Below are positions 7,778 through 15,751 of a DNA stretch of 64,000 nucleotides, one piece after another. The position numbers were made by a program, and so were the translations under genes. The DNA is taken from NCBI GenBank assembly GCA_000620205.1, contig JHVP01000010.1, positions 124,001 to 188,000 of the forward strand. The letters run 5' to 3'. The stretch comes from Geodermatophilaceae bacterium URHA0031 (GTDB lineage Bacteria > Actinomycetota > Actinomycetes > Mycobacteriales > Geodermatophilaceae). How positions within the stretch are numbered: the stretch's first letter is position 1; each line of letters opens with the position of its first letter. The notes beneath the pieces are model-generated. The model was not told the origin of the DNA. It worked only from the letters and a program-made list of their open reading frames with translations, and made no database searches.

Positions 7778-8680
7778 GTGAGCGCTGCACTTCGTGAACG
7801 CATCAAGCCGCGCACGCTGGCCGGGGAACTCCTCGCCGAGTTCGCCGGGACGATGATCCTGCTGCTCTTCGGCCTCGGCGTGGTGGCCCAGGTCGTCGCC
7901 GGCCAACTCGGTGACCACGACAGCATCGCCTGGGCGTGGGGTCTGGGCGTCGTCCTCGGCGTCTACACCGCCGGGCGGATCAGCGGGGCGCACCTGAACC
8001 CCGCCGTCACCCTGTCACTGGCAGCGTTCCGCGGTTTCCCCTGGGCCAGGGTGGTGCCCTTCATGCTGGCCCAGACGGCTGGTGCCTTCGTGGCCGCGCT
8101 GCTCGTGCGGTGGAACTACACCGAGGCGCTCGGCGCGTTCGACCCCGGGCACACGATCAAGTCCCAGGGCGTCTTCTCCACCCTGCCCGGCAACGGCACC
8201 CTCGACGTCAGCACCTGGGGTGGCTTCCGCGACCAGATCATCGGCACCGCGATCCTGCTGTTCCTGATCCTGGCCGTCACCGACCTGCGCAGCAGCTCAC
8301 CGGGGGCGAACCTGGCGCCGTGGATCATCGGGCTGATCGTGGTGGCCATCGGGATGGCCTGGGGCACCAACGCCGGGTACGCGATCAACCCGGCCCGTGA
8401 CTTCGGCCCGCGCCTGGCGTCCTTCCTGACCGGCTACGGCACGGCGTGGCGGGATCAGAACGGGGACCTCTACTTCTGGGTGCCGATCATCGGCCCGTTC
8501 ATCGGCGGTCTCATCGGTGCCGCCCTGTACGACCTGCTCGTCGGCCGCAGCCTGCCGCTCGCCGAGGACGACCAGGAGGTCGGCCGGACCCCGGAGGAGC
8601 CCGACGAGCACCGGCGGCACGAGGCGCCGGCTCCCCGGGAGGCCCAGGCCTCCGAACGGCGCACCGAGACCCGCGGCTGA
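7778..8680 (+). CDS. glpF: Aquaglyceroporin (MIP family), glycerol facilitator
   Basis: 300 residues from a GTG preceded by GGAGGG. Both channel half-helix motifs are present: NPA at residues 74-76 (HLNPAVTL) and NPARD at 204-208. The Asp after the second NPAR is the mark of glycerol-conducting aquaglyceroporins rather than water-only channels. Six membrane helices are visible. The last 50 residues are a charged Glu/Arg-rich cytoplasmic tail. The gene leads a four-gene set with dhaK, dhaL and dhaM (27-nt gap to dhaK), so the operon takes up glycerol or dihydroxyacetone and phosphorylates the latter. No glycerol kinase or glycerol dehydrogenase gene lies nearby in the window. Confidence 0.9.
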   Translation: MSAALRERIKPRTLAGELLAEFAGTMILLLFGLGVVAQVVAGQLGDHDSIAWAWGLGVVLGVYTAGRISGAHLNPAVTLSLAAFRGFPWARVVPFMLAQTAGAFVAALLVRWNYTEALGAFDPGHTIKSQGVFSTLPGNGTLDVSTWGGFRDQIIGTAILLFLILAVTDLRSSSPGANLAPWIIGLIVVAIGMAWGTNAGYAINPARDFGPRLASFLTGYGTAWRDQNGDLYFWVPIIGPFIGGLIGAALYDLLVGRSLPLAEDDQEVGRTPEEPDEHRRHEAPAPREAQASERRTETRG

Positions 8681-8707
8681 CCTCCCTCCGAAGACCCAGG
8701 AGCTCCC

Positions 8708-9709
8708 ATGAAGAAGCTGATCAACGATCCGGCGGACGTCGTCGCCGATGCCCTGCGGGGCATGGCGGCCGCCCACCCCGAGCTGCGGATCGACCACGAG
8801 AACCGGGTCGTGTTCCGCGGGGACGCACCGCGGCAGGGCAAGGTCGGCCTGGTCTCCGGCGGCGGTTCCGGGCACGAGCCCATGCACGGCGGGTTCGTCG
8901 GCCCGGGGATGCTGGACGCCGCCTGCGCCGGGGAGGTGTTCACCTCCCCGGTCCCCGACCAGATGGTCGCCGCCACCCAGGGCGTCGACGGCGGCGCCGG
9001 GGTCCTGCACGTCGTGAAGAACTACACCGGTGACGTGATGAACTTCGAGATGGCCGCCGAGCTGGTGGCCGCGGAGTCCGGCACCGAGGTGGTCGCCGTC
9101 GTCACCGACGACGACGTCGCCGTGCAGGACAGCCTGTACACCGCCGGCCGCCGCGGCGTCGGCGTCACCGTGCTGCTGGAGAAGCTCGCCGGCGCGGCCG
9201 CCGAGGAGGGGCGGCCGCTGGCCGAGGTCGCCGACGTCGCCCGCACGGTCAACGCCCAGGGCCGGAGCATGGGCATGGCGCTGACCTCCTGCACGGTGCC
9301 GGCGGCGGGCAAGCCGACCTTCGACCTGCCCGAGGACGAGATGGAGATCGGCGTGGGCATCCACGGCGAGCCCGGCCGGCGCCGGGTCAAGCTCGCGCCG
9401 GCCCGGGAGATCGCCGAGATGCTGGTCGAGCCGGTGCTCAGCGACCTGGAGTTCTCCGGCGGGGACGGGGTCATCGCCTTCGTCAACGGCCTCGGGGGCA
9501 CGCCGCTCATCGAGCTCTACCTGATGTACGCGGAGGTGGCGCGGGTGCTGGAGAAGTCCGGGGTGACCGTCGCGCGGTCGCTGGTCGGGTCCTACATGAC
9601 CAGCCTGGACATGGCCGGCTGCTCGGTGACGCTGCTCAAGGTGGACGACGACCTGGTCAGGCTGTGGGACGCCCCGGTGCGCACCCCCGGCCTGCGGTGG
9701 GGGGTCTGA
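8708..9709 (+). CDS. dhaK: Dihydroxyacetone kinase subunit DhaK
   Basis: 333 residues with ATG after AGGAGC. DhaK binds dihydroxyacetone covalently as a hemiaminal through a His: here His219 in [10 protein letters not shown]. The substrate-pocket motif [13 protein letters not shown] (residues 50-62) and GDVMNFEMA are intact. Length and order match the PTS-dependent DhaK of enteric bacteria, rather than the single-chain ATP-dependent kinase. The product is dihydroxyacetone phosphate, which enters glycolysis. dhaL begins 2 nt after the stop. Confidence 0.95.
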   Translation: MKKLINDPADVVADALRGMAAAHPELRIDHENRVVFRGDAPRQGKVGLVSGGGSGHEPMHGGFVGPGMLDAACAGEVFTSPVPDQMVAATQGVDGGAGVLHVVKNYTGDVMNFEMAAELVAAESGTEVVAVVTDDDVAVQDSLYTAGRRGVGVTVLLEKLAGAAAEEGRPLAEVADVARTVNAQGRSMGMALTSCTVPAAGKPTFDLPEDEMEIGVGIHGEPGRRRVKLAPAREIAEMLVEPVLSDLEFSGGDGVIAFVNGLGGTPLIELYLMYAEVARVLEKSGVTVARSLVGSYMTSLDMAGCSVTLLKVDDDLVRLWDAPVRTPGLRWGV

Positions 9710-9711
9710 GG

Positions 9712-10356
9712 GTGGCGGACTCCCTCGACGTCTCGGCGTTGGAGGCCTGGGTCCGCGAGTTCGCCCGCTCCATCGCCGAGCACAAGGACGAGCTCACCGC
9801 CCTGGACTCGGCGATCGGCGACGCGGACCACGGCGCCAACATGGACCGGGGGATGTCCGCGGCGGTGGCGGCGCTGGAGGCGTCGCCCCCCGCGGACCCC
9901 GGCGCGCTGCTCAAGCAGGTCGGGATGACCCTGGTGAGCAAGGTGGGCGGGGCGAGCGGACCGCTGTACGGCACCTTCTTCTTGCGGATGGCCGGCACGC
10001 TCGGTCCCGACCCGGCGGACGACGAGGCGTTCGCCCGGGCGCTGCGGGCCGGGCTCGACGGCGTCATCGCCCGGGGGAAGGCCGAACCCGGGGACAAGAC
10101 GATGCTGGACGCCCTGGCACCGGCCTGCGACGCGCTGGACGCCGCGCTCGCCGCGGGCGAGCCGTTCGGCGCGGCGCTGAGGGCGGCCGCGGCGGCCGCC
10201 GGCGCGGGCCGGGACGCCACCGTGCCCCTGGTCGCCCGCAAGGGCCGGGCGAGCTACCTGGGTGAGCGCAGCGCCGGCCACCAGGACCCGGGGGCGACCT
10301 CGACCGCACTGCTGCTGGACGCCGCGGTGACCGCGCTGTCCGGCAGCGCGGGCTGA
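9712..10356 (+). CDS. dhaL: Dihydroxyacetone kinase subunit DhaL (ADP-binding)
   Basis: 214 residues from the GTG two bases after the dhaK stop. The ADP and Mg-binding core IGDADHGANMDRG carries the conserved Asp residues that coordinate two magnesium ions. ASGPLYGTFF and GDKTMLDAL are the other family blocks. In PTS-coupled kinases ADP stays bound to DhaL and is rephosphorylated by DhaM rather than exchanged for ATP. A frame extending 16 codons upstream overlaps dhaK and is not favoured. Confidence 0.93.
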   Translation: MADSLDVSALEAWVREFARSIAEHKDELTALDSAIGDADHGANMDRGMSAAVAALEASPPADPGALLKQVGMTLVSKVGGASGPLYGTFFLRMAGTLGPDPADDEAFARALRAGLDGVIARGKAEPGDKTMLDALAPACDALDAALAAGEPFGAALRAAAAAAGAGRDATVPLVARKGRASYLGERSAGHQDPGATSTALLLDAAVTALSGSAG

Positions 10357-10361
10357 CGCCG

Positions 10362-10775
10362 GTGGCCCGGGTCGGCCTGGTCGTCGTCTCGCACAGCCGG
10401 CCGTTGGCCGAGGCCGCGGTCGCGCTGGCCCGGCAGATGCTGCCGAGCGCCGAGGTGGCCGTCGAGGTGGCCGCCGGCACCGACGACGGCGGGCTGGGCA
10501 CCGACGCGGTCGCCGTCTCCGCGGCCATCACCGCGGCCGACTCCGGCGACGGCGTGGTCGTGCTGATGGACCTCGGCAGCGCGGTGATGTCGGCCGAGAC
10601 GGCGCTGGAGCTGCTGGACGACGACGTCCGGGACCGGGTGGTGCTGAGCTCCGCGCCGCTGGTGGAGGGCCTGGTCGGTGCGGTGGTGGTCGCCGCCGGG
10701 GGCGCGGACCGCGACCGGGTGGCCGCCGAGGCCCTCCGCGGCCTGGCCCCCAAGCAGGCCCACCTCGATCAGTAG
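10362..10775 (+). CDS. dhaM: PTS-dependent dihydroxyacetone kinase phosphotransferase subunit DhaM (IIA domain only)
   Basis: 137 residues, GTG start 5 nt after dhaL. It is a mannose-type EIIA fold. His11 in VVSHS is the phosphorylated residue, and MDLGSAVMSAE is the second conserved loop. DhaM of E. coli is a three-domain protein (IIA-HPr-EI-like). This one stops after the IIA domain, so it must receive phosphate from a separate HPr and EI. Single genes for both (ptsH at 39.7 kb, ptsI at 33.8 kb) lie in this window. The stop is one base from the convergent hairpin element. Confidence 0.93.
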   Translation: MARVGLVVVSHSRPLAEAAVALARQMLPSAEVAVEVAAGTDDGGLGTDAVAVSAAITAADSGDGVVVLMDLGSAVMSAETALELLDDDVRDRVVLSSAPLVEGLVGAVVVAAGGADRDRVAAEALRGLAPKQAHLDQ

Positions 10776-10776
10776 T

Positions 10777-10835
10777 TCGGCCCTCCTGCAGGGTCCCACC
10801 GCGAGCGTGCGAGTGGTGGGGGGCAGCAGGGTCCC
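10777..10835 (-). repeat. 59-nt stop-adjacent hairpin element, copy B
   Basis: Read on the minus strand it begins directly after the TGA of the type III PKS gene. It is the same length as copies A and C, and shares 45 of 59 positions with C. Outer-stem pairs 7/53 and 8/52 are C-G and T-A here versus A-T and C-G in A and C, so pairing is kept while bases change. The inner stem is CCACC/GGTGG around the conserved TCGCACGCTC loop. It fills nearly all of the 60-nt gap between dhaM and the PKS gene, so it may terminate both. Confidence 0.75.
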
Positions 10836-11867
10836 TCAGCAGGCGGGGAGCAGCAGGGTGGCGTAGAGGGTGAGGCCGGGGCCGAAGGCCATCGCGACCA
10901 CCGGGCCGTCGACGTCCCCCAGCTCCTCGAGCACGAGCAGCACCGTCGCCGAGGAGCAGTTGCCGTGCTCGGTCAGCACCCGGCGGGAGGCGCCCAGCTG
11001 CTCCTCGGTGAGGCCGAGGGTGTCCCGGACGACGTCCAGGATCCGCGGACCACCGGGGTGCACGGCCCAGCCCGCGACGTCCTCGACCCGCAGACCCGCC
11101 TCACCCAGCAGCTCCTCGACCACCCCGCCGACGTGCCGGCCGAGCACGTCGGGGACCCGGGGTGAGAGCCCCATCCGGAACCCGAGGTCGGTGACGTCCC
11201 AGGTCATGTGGTCGGCGGTGGAGTGGTCGGTGCGGGCGACCATGCCGGCGACCCGGCGTCCGCGGCCGGCACCGGGCTCCAGGACGACGGCGGCCGCGGC
11301 GTCGCTGAACAGCGCGTGGGTGACCACCTGCTCCAGGTCGGCGACGGCCGGCTGCACGTGCAGGCTGGTCAGCTCCAGGCAGAGGAGCACCGCGGGCCGG
11401 GACCGGGCCGTCACGAAGTCGCTGACCGCCGCGATGCCGGGCAGCGCGGCGTAGCAGCCCATGTGCCCGATCAGCAGCCGCTGGAGGCCCAGCGGCATGC
11501 CCAGGTCGCCGGCCAGCCGGATGTCCAGCCCCGGGGTGGCGTAGCCGGTGCAGGTGGCGACGGCGAACAGCCCGACGTCGCCCGGTGCGAGCCCGGCCGC
11601 GTCCAGCGCGCCGGCGACCGCCTGCTTGCCGAGCGGCAGTGCCTCGGTGACGTACCGCTCCATCCGGGCGCCGGTGCCCCAGCTGGAGACGTCCTCCTCG
11701 ACCGGGTTGACCACGGCGTGCCGGCGCTGCGCCCCGGCGGCGCGGAAGACCCGTTCGGCCGCGCGGAGCCCGGCGTACTGGGCGGCGAAGTACCCGTCCC
11801 AGACCTCGCCCTGCTCGTAGCTGGCCGGGAGGGCGGAGCCCGTCCCGGTCACGACCGCGGGGGTCAC
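10836..11867 (-). CDS. Type III polyketide synthase (chalcone/stilbene synthase superfamily)
   Basis: 343 residues from GTG at 11867. The thiolase-fold catalytic triad is Cys138 (GHMGCYAALPG), His270 (AVHPGGPRIL) and Asn303 (EHGNCSSAT). Bacterial type III synthases of this size condense malonyl-CoA onto a starter acyl-CoA to give pyrones, resorcinols or quinone precursors. The upstream same-strand methyltransferase is the usual tailoring partner, so a methylated alkylresorcinol or pyrone is a reasonable guess. The chosen GTG overlaps the TGA of a 16-codon ORF (11864-11914) in another frame, which suggests translational coupling. Starter unit and product cannot be read from sequence. Confidence 0.9.
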   Translation of the reverse strand: MTPAVVTGTGSALPASYEQGEVWDGYFAAQYAGLRAAERVFRAAGAQRRHAVVNPVEEDVSSWGTGARMERYVTEALPLGKQAVAGALDAAGLAPGDVGLFAVATCTGYATPGLDIRLAGDLGMPLGLQRLLIGHMGCYAALPGIAAVSDFVTARSRPAVLLCLELTSLHVQPAVADLEQVVTHALFSDAAAAVVLEPGAGRGRRVAGMVARTDHSTADHMTWDVTDLGFRMGLSPRVPDVLGRHVGGVVEELLGEAGLRVEDVAGWAVHPGGPRILDVVRDTLGLTEEQLGASRRVLTEHGNCSSATVLLVLEELGDVDGPVVAMAFGPGLTLYATLLLPAC

Positions 11868-11914
11868 CAGGCGGTTCCCGCCGCGGGGACCCGGCGCGTG
11901 ACGACCTCGATCAT
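11864..11914 (-). CDS. Candidate 16-residue ORF overlapping the PKS start
   Basis: ATG at 11914 opens MIEVVTRRVPAAGTAW and ends in TGA whose first two bases are the last two of the PKS start GTG. The stop-start overlap is the kind used for translational coupling. It could be a leader peptide, or chance: no strong ribosome binding site is visible before it. Coding evidence is only positional. Confidence 0.3.
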   Translation of the reverse strand: MIEVVTRRVPAAGTAW

Positions 11915-11970
11915 GCTCCGACCGTACGTGGGCACCCTGGGCCGCGCCGCTCGGCCGTGCACCACCCATC

Positions 11971-12666
11971 TCATGCCCGCAGCGTCCCGGAGCCGGCGAA
12001 CAGCACGGTGGTGAGCCGGATCTCACGCATCCGCACCCCCGGCCGCCGACCGCGCCGCCAGGAGACGAGGTCGCGCACCGACGGCCGCAGTCCGACCAAC
12101 CGCAGGGGGATGCCCGCCTCGTGGGCGGCAGCGACCAGCCGGCGTCGGTCGACGAACAGCGCGGGGTCGTGGATGCCCGGAGGCGGGCCACCGGGCAGCC
12201 GCTCGGCGACCCGGACGGCGAGCAGGGCGGCCAGCCGGGTGCGGGCGATCGCGTCCACGACCAGCGTCCCGCCGGGCCTGAGCAGCCGCGCGCACTCGGT
12301 GATCACCCGGACGTCGTCCTCGACGTGCTCGAGCACCTCCCCGGCGACGACGACGTCGGCGCACCCGGCGGCCAGCGGGACGGCGAGTACCGACCCCCGC
12401 ACCGGGAGGACGCCGTGCTCGCGGGCCACCTGCAGCCCCGACAGCCCCAGGTCGACCCCGACGTGCCGGTAGCCCAGCCGCGCGGCGTGCGGCGCCATCA
12501 GCCCGCCACCGCAGGCCAGGTCGACCAGCAGCGCACCGGGGCGGGCCGCCGGTGGCACCCGCTCGGCGCGGGAGGCGGCCAGCCAGTGCAGCATCGCGAA
12601 CCCCCCGGCCGGCTCCCACCACTGGTCGGCCAGGCCGTCGTACTGGGCGGGGTCGTTGCGCAGCAC
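11971..12666 (-). CDS. SAM-dependent methyltransferase (UbiG-like), likely polyketide tailoring
   Basis: 231 residues, GTG start. Motif I is VDLACGGGLMAPHAARLGY (about residues 47-65), followed by the acidic VGVDL strand and GEVLEHVEDD, typical of UbiG/UbiE-type methyltransferases acting on small phenols or quinones. The N-terminus NDPAQYDGLADQWWEPAGGFAMLHWL resembles UbiG. It lies 103 nt upstream of the type III PKS on the same strand, which suggests it methylates the polyketide product. TAACCT ends 7 nt before GTG and overlaps the stop codon of the DUF3140 gene upstream. Confidence 0.85.
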   Translation of the reverse strand: MLRNDPAQYDGLADQWWEPAGGFAMLHWLAASRAERVPPAARPGALLVDLACGGGLMAPHAARLGYRHVGVDLGLSGLQVAREHGVLPVRGSVLAVPLAAGCADVVVAGEVLEHVEDDVRVITECARLLRPGGTLVVDAIARTRLAALLAVRVAERLPGGPPPGIHDPALFVDRRRLVAAAHEAGIPLRLVGLRPSVRDLVSWRRGRRPGVRMREIRLTTVLFAGSGTLRA

Positions 12667-12673
12667 GCGGGCG

Positions 12674-12679
12674 AGGTTA
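12674..12679 (-). promoter_or_regulatory. Candidate -10 element, methyltransferase-PKS pair
   Basis: TAACCT on the minus strand, 7 nt from the GTG at 12666, embedded in the TAA stop region of the upstream DUF3140 gene. A leaderless transcript of methyltransferase plus PKS would start here. Confidence 0.45.
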
Positions 12680-13018
12680 GTGCTTCAGCGGGTCGTGACC
12701 CCAGTTCATCAGCGAGTACCGCCACCTCGAGGTCTCGACGTCCTCGTGCTGCGGTTCCTGCGCGAGGTGCCGCTGCACGTAGCCGTGCACCTTCCGCATG
12801 TGCGCCAGGTCGTCCTCGGTGAGGTCGGCCTTCCTGGTGTGCAGCAGTTCGACGATGCGCCGGCCGGACTCGTGCCCCGTCGACTCACCGGACCCGCCGC
12901 TCTTCTGCCCGACGGCCTGCGACTCCTCGGTGCCCAGCCACTCCTCCAGCTCGCCGGCGGTCATGTTCACCGCCTCGCCGAACTCGCGGCGGATCGTGTC
13001 GGCGTCCGTGTCGGCCAT
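12677..13018 (-). CDS. DUF3140 domain-containing protein
   Basis: 113 residues. The family blocks are clear: FGEAVNMTAGELEEWL near the N-terminus, GRRIVELLHTRKADLTEDDLAHMRKVHGYVQRH in the middle (broken here by description only), and the closing WRYSLMNWGHDPLKH. Members are small, soluble and actinobacterial; some have been called DNA-binding, but function is not established. ATG follows GGGAGGACCCC. It diverges from the DUF6328 gene with a 48-nt gap. Confidence 0.88.
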   Translation of the reverse strand: MADTDADTIRREFGEAVNMTAGELEEWLGTEESQAVGQKSGGSGESTGHESGRRIVELLHTRKADLTEDDLAHMRKVHGYVQRHLAQEPQHEDVETSRWRYSLMNWGHDPLKH

Positions 13019-13066
13019 GGGGTCCTCCCGGGTGTCGGTGCTCCTCCGCTGCGGTACCGCAGGGCC

Positions 13067-13555
13067 ATGGCCAGGAAACGGACGGACGTGGAGCGGTCGG
13101 CCCGCGACCGCGGGGAGCGACCTCAGGAGGTGCTGGACCGCAACGTCGACGAGCTGCTGCAGGAGACCCGGGTGGCCACCGCCGGGGTCCAGTTCCTGTT
13201 CGCCTTCCTGCTCACGCTGCCGTTCACCCAGCGGTTCGGCGACCTGACCGACTTCCAGCGGGACCTCTACCCGCTGACCCTGCTCAGCACGACCTGCGCG
13301 GCCATCGTGCTGATCGCGCCGGTGTCCTTCCACCGCGTGCTGTTCCGCCAGCGCGAGAAGGAGGCCGTGGTCGCCTTCGCCGACCGCGCCCTGCTGGTCG
13401 GCCTGGTGCTGCTGCTCGTGGGGATCGCCAGCGCGGTGCTGCTCGTCCTCGATGTCGTCCTCGGCCGCGGCTGGGCGGTCGCCGCGTGCACGCTGGTCAC
13501 GCTGCTCGGCCTCGTCCTCTGGTTCGCCCTGCCGGCGGCGCGCCGGGCCCGCTGA
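13067..13555 (+). CDS. DUF6328 family membrane protein
   Basis: 162 residues. Four hydrophobic helices lie at about residues 40-55, 70-95, 110-135 and 140-158. The stretch between the first two, LPFTQRFGDLTDFQRDLYPLTLL (shown in part), and FHRVLFRQREKEAVV are typical for the family. No function is known. ATG is used; an in-frame extension upstream is a shadow of the divergent gene. Confidence 0.85.
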   Translation: MARKRTDVERSARDRGERPQEVLDRNVDELLQETRVATAGVQFLFAFLLTLPFTQRFGDLTDFQRDLYPLTLLSTTCAAIVLIAPVSFHRVLFRQREKEAVVAFADRALLVGLVLLLVGIASAVLLVLDVVLGRGWAVAACTLVTLLGLVLWFALPAARRAR

Positions 13556-13602
13556 GCCGTTCTCCTAGGCTCGGCGTCCGTGACCACCACCGGGAGCCCC
13601 TC

Positions 13603-14523
13603 GTGTCCGTGACCGTCGTCGGGAGCCTCAACGAGGACGTCGTGGTGACCGTCGACCGGCTGCCCGGCCGGGGGGAGACGGTCATCGGCTCGTCGGTCGC
13701 CGTGCTGCCCGGGGGCAAGGGCGCCAACCAGGCGGCCGCGGCGGGCCGGCTCGGGACCGGTGTGCACATGGTCGGCCGGGTGGGCGACGACCCGGCCGCC
13801 GGCCGCCAGCTGGCCGCGCTCGCCGAGGCGCGGGTCAACGTCGGCCGGGTCCAGCGCACCACCGGCGTGCCGACCGGGACGGCGACGATCCCGGTGGAGG
13901 CCGTCGGCGGGGAGAACCTGATCGTGGTCGTGCCGGGCGCCAACGCCGAGCTCACCCCGGCCGACGTCGACGTCGAGTCGGTGCACCGCGCCGGGGTCCT
14001 GCTGCTGCAGCTGGAGACACCGCTGGACACCGTCCGGGCCGCCGCGGCGGCGACCCGGGGCGCCGTCGTCCTCAACCCCGCGCCCGCGCAGCCGCTGCCG
14101 GCCGAGCTCCTCGCGCAGGTCGACGTCCTGGTGCCCAACGAGCACGAGCTGCGCCGGCTGGCCGGGGCGGACGGTGACGCGTCGGATCCCGCGCTGGCGG
14201 GTCTCGCCCGGGGGCTGGCCGCGCGGTCGGTCGTGGTGACGCTGGGCGAGCGGGGCGCGCTCGTCGTCCCGGCCGACGGTCCGGTGCTGCTCCAGGCGCC
14301 CCCGCCGGTGGAGCCGGTGGACACCACCGGCGCCGGGGACTGCTTCTGCGGCGCGCTGAGCAGCGCCCTGGACCGCGGTGAGCCGCTGGCCGACGCGGTC
14401 CGCTACGCGGTGACCGCGGCGGCCCTGTCCACGACCGGCGCCGGCGCGCGCGGCGCCCTGCCCGACGACGACGAGGTGCGGGCGCTGCTCCGCCGCACCC
14501 CGGGACCCACCCCGGTCGACTGA
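13603..14523 (+). CDS. rbsK: Ribokinase-like PfkB-family carbohydrate kinase
   Basis: 306 residues from GTG. The substrate-side motif GGKGANQAAAAGRLG near residue 38 and the catalytic anion-hole motif DTTGAGDCFCGAL near residue 237 place it with ribokinases. The sequence VVGSLNEDVVV at the start is also ribokinase-like. It would phosphorylate ribose to ribose 5-phosphate, but the sugar is not certain, since no ribose transporter or Rbs genes are adjacent. TAGGCT at 13566-13571 is a possible -10 box. Confidence 0.82.
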   Translation: MSVTVVGSLNEDVVVTVDRLPGRGETVIGSSVAVLPGGKGANQAAAAGRLGTGVHMVGRVGDDPAAGRQLAALAEARVNVGRVQRTTGVPTGTATIPVEAVGGENLIVVVPGANAELTPADVDVESVHRAGVLLLQLETPLDTVRAAAAATRGAVVLNPAPAQPLPAELLAQVDVLVPNEHELRRLAGADGDASDPALAGLARGLAARSVVVTLGERGALVVPADGPVLLQAPPPVEPVDTTGAGDCFCGALSSALDRGEPLADAVRYAVTAAALSTTGAGARGALPDDDEVRALLRRTPGPTPVD

Positions 14524-14559
14524 GGGTTGGGCCCCTCCGGGCGCGGGCACGGGACCGGC

Positions 14560-14721
14560 ATGACCGAGAGCACCCCGCACACCGATGAGCCCGCAGAGGG
14601 CGCCGTGACCCCCGGCGAGGAGGGGAGCGGCCGCACGCCGCACACCGAGGAGCCGGCCGAGGGCGCCGAGGAGAACGCCGCCGAGGGCGTCGACCCGGCG
14701 AACCGCGTCACCGGGGCCTGA
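14560..14721 (+). CDS. Small acidic disordered protein (53 aa)
   Basis: MTESTPHTDEPAEGAV and then a second copy of PHTEEPAEGA: the 53 residues consist mostly of an imperfect repeat PHT(D/E)EPAEGA, with many Glu and Pro and no hydrophobic core. It is predicted to be intrinsically disordered. Its stop lies two bases from the convergent small ORF. It resembles in composition the cluster of tiny acidic proteins at 19.1-19.7 kb. Function unknown. Confidence 0.6.
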   Translation: MTESTPHTDEPAEGAVTPGEEGSGRTPHTEEPAEGAEENAAEGVDPANRVTGA

Positions 14722-14723
14722 GC

Positions 14724-14858
14724 TCAGTCCTCCGCAGGGCCCACCGGTTCGCTGGTCGGTCCTGCGGGCGGCGGGGTGGGTGCCGGTTGCTCCGGCCGCG
14801 GCCGCCGCGGCGGCGCGGTCGGCGGCCGCACGGACGTCTTCCCGGGCTCGATCGGCAC
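14724..14858 (-). CDS. Possible proline-rich small protein (44 aa)
   Basis: A GTG-initiated frame just downstream of the permease gene on the same strand, preceded by GGGGAC. It encodes a Pro/Arg/Glu-rich sequence starting VPIEPGKTSVRPP and ending in PVGPAED. It is low-complexity and could be a disordered peptide, or a remnant of a longer permease tail in another frame. Weak support. Confidence 0.35.
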   Translation of the reverse strand: MPIEPGKTSVRPPTAPPRRPRPEQPAPTPPPAGPTSEPVGPAED

Positions 14859-14866
14859 GTCGTCCC

Positions 14867-15751
14867 CTACCGCACCGGCACGGGTGCCGGGTCCAGCTGC
14901 GCGTCCGGGACGCGGGCGCCCCAGCCGGCCCGCCGGCGCCGGGTCGAGACCACCCGGCAGACCAGGTAGATCGCGAAGCTGATCGTGGTCACGAACGGGC
15001 TGATCGGGATCGAGCCGCCCAGCGCCAGCAGGATCCCGCCGACCGCCGACACGACCGCGAACAGCGTGCTGAGCAGCGGCCCTAGCACCGGGGACGCCGT
15101 CACCCGGAAGGCGGCGGCCGCGGGCGTGACCAGCAGCGAGAGCACCAGCAGCGCGCCCACCACCTGGACGGCCAGCGACACCGCGAGGCCGAGCAGCAGC
15201 GTGAAGACGACCGACAGCACCCCGGCCGGCACTCCCCGGGCGGCGGCCACCTCCGGGTCGACGCTGATGAACATCAGCGGCCGCCAGATCAGCGCCAGGC
15301 CGGCCAGCACCACGATCGACACCCCGACCAGCCAGCCCAGCCGCACCGTGTCGACCGCGACGATCTGCCCGGTGAGCAGGCCGAACTTGTTCGCCGCCCG
15401 GCCGTCGTAGAGGGACAGGAAGAGCACGCCCAGGCCCAGCCCGAAGGGCATCAGCACGCCGATGACCGAGTTGCGGTCCCGGGCGCGGACGCCGAGCCCC
15501 CCGATGAGGGCGGCGGCGAGCACCGAGCCGAGCACGGAGCCCAGCGCGACGCTCCCACCGAGCAGCAACGCCGCGGCGGCGCCGGCGAAGGAGAGCTCGC
15601 TGATCCCGTGCACGGCGAACTGCATGTCGCGGACCTGGACGAACACCCCGACCAGGCCGCCCACCAGGCCGAGCAGCGCCGCCGCGATGAGCGAGTTGTG
15701 CACCAGCCCCAGCAGCGCGCCGTAGTCGGAGAAGTCGAACAGCCGGTCCAT
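14867..15751 (-). CDS. znuB: Metal (zinc/manganese) ABC transporter permease, ZnuB-like
   Basis: 294 residues with about eight membrane helices. HGISELSFAGAAAALLLGG is the signature of the ABC-3 (Zn/Mn) permease family, with LLTGQIVAV as a second conserved stretch. Its ATG overlaps the stop of the ATPase gene (ATGA), so the two are coupled. With the ATPase and the lipoprotein it forms a complete high-affinity divalent-metal importer; the Zur-box-like site upstream of the first gene points to zinc. Confidence 0.9.
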   Translation of the reverse strand: MDRLFDFSDYGALLGLVHNSLIAAALLGLVGGLVGVFVQVRDMQFAVHGISELSFAGAAAALLLGGSVALGSVLGSVLAAALIGGLGVRARDRNSVIGVLMPFGLGLGVLFLSLYDGRAANKFGLLTGQIVAVDTVRLGWLVGVSIVVLAGLALIWRPLMFISVDPEVAAARGVPAGVLSVVFTLLLGLAVSLAVQVVGALLVLSLLVTPAAAAFRVTASPVLGPLLSTLFAVVSAVGGILLALGGSIPISPFVTTISFAIYLVCRVVSTRRRRAGWGARVPDAQLDPAPVPVR

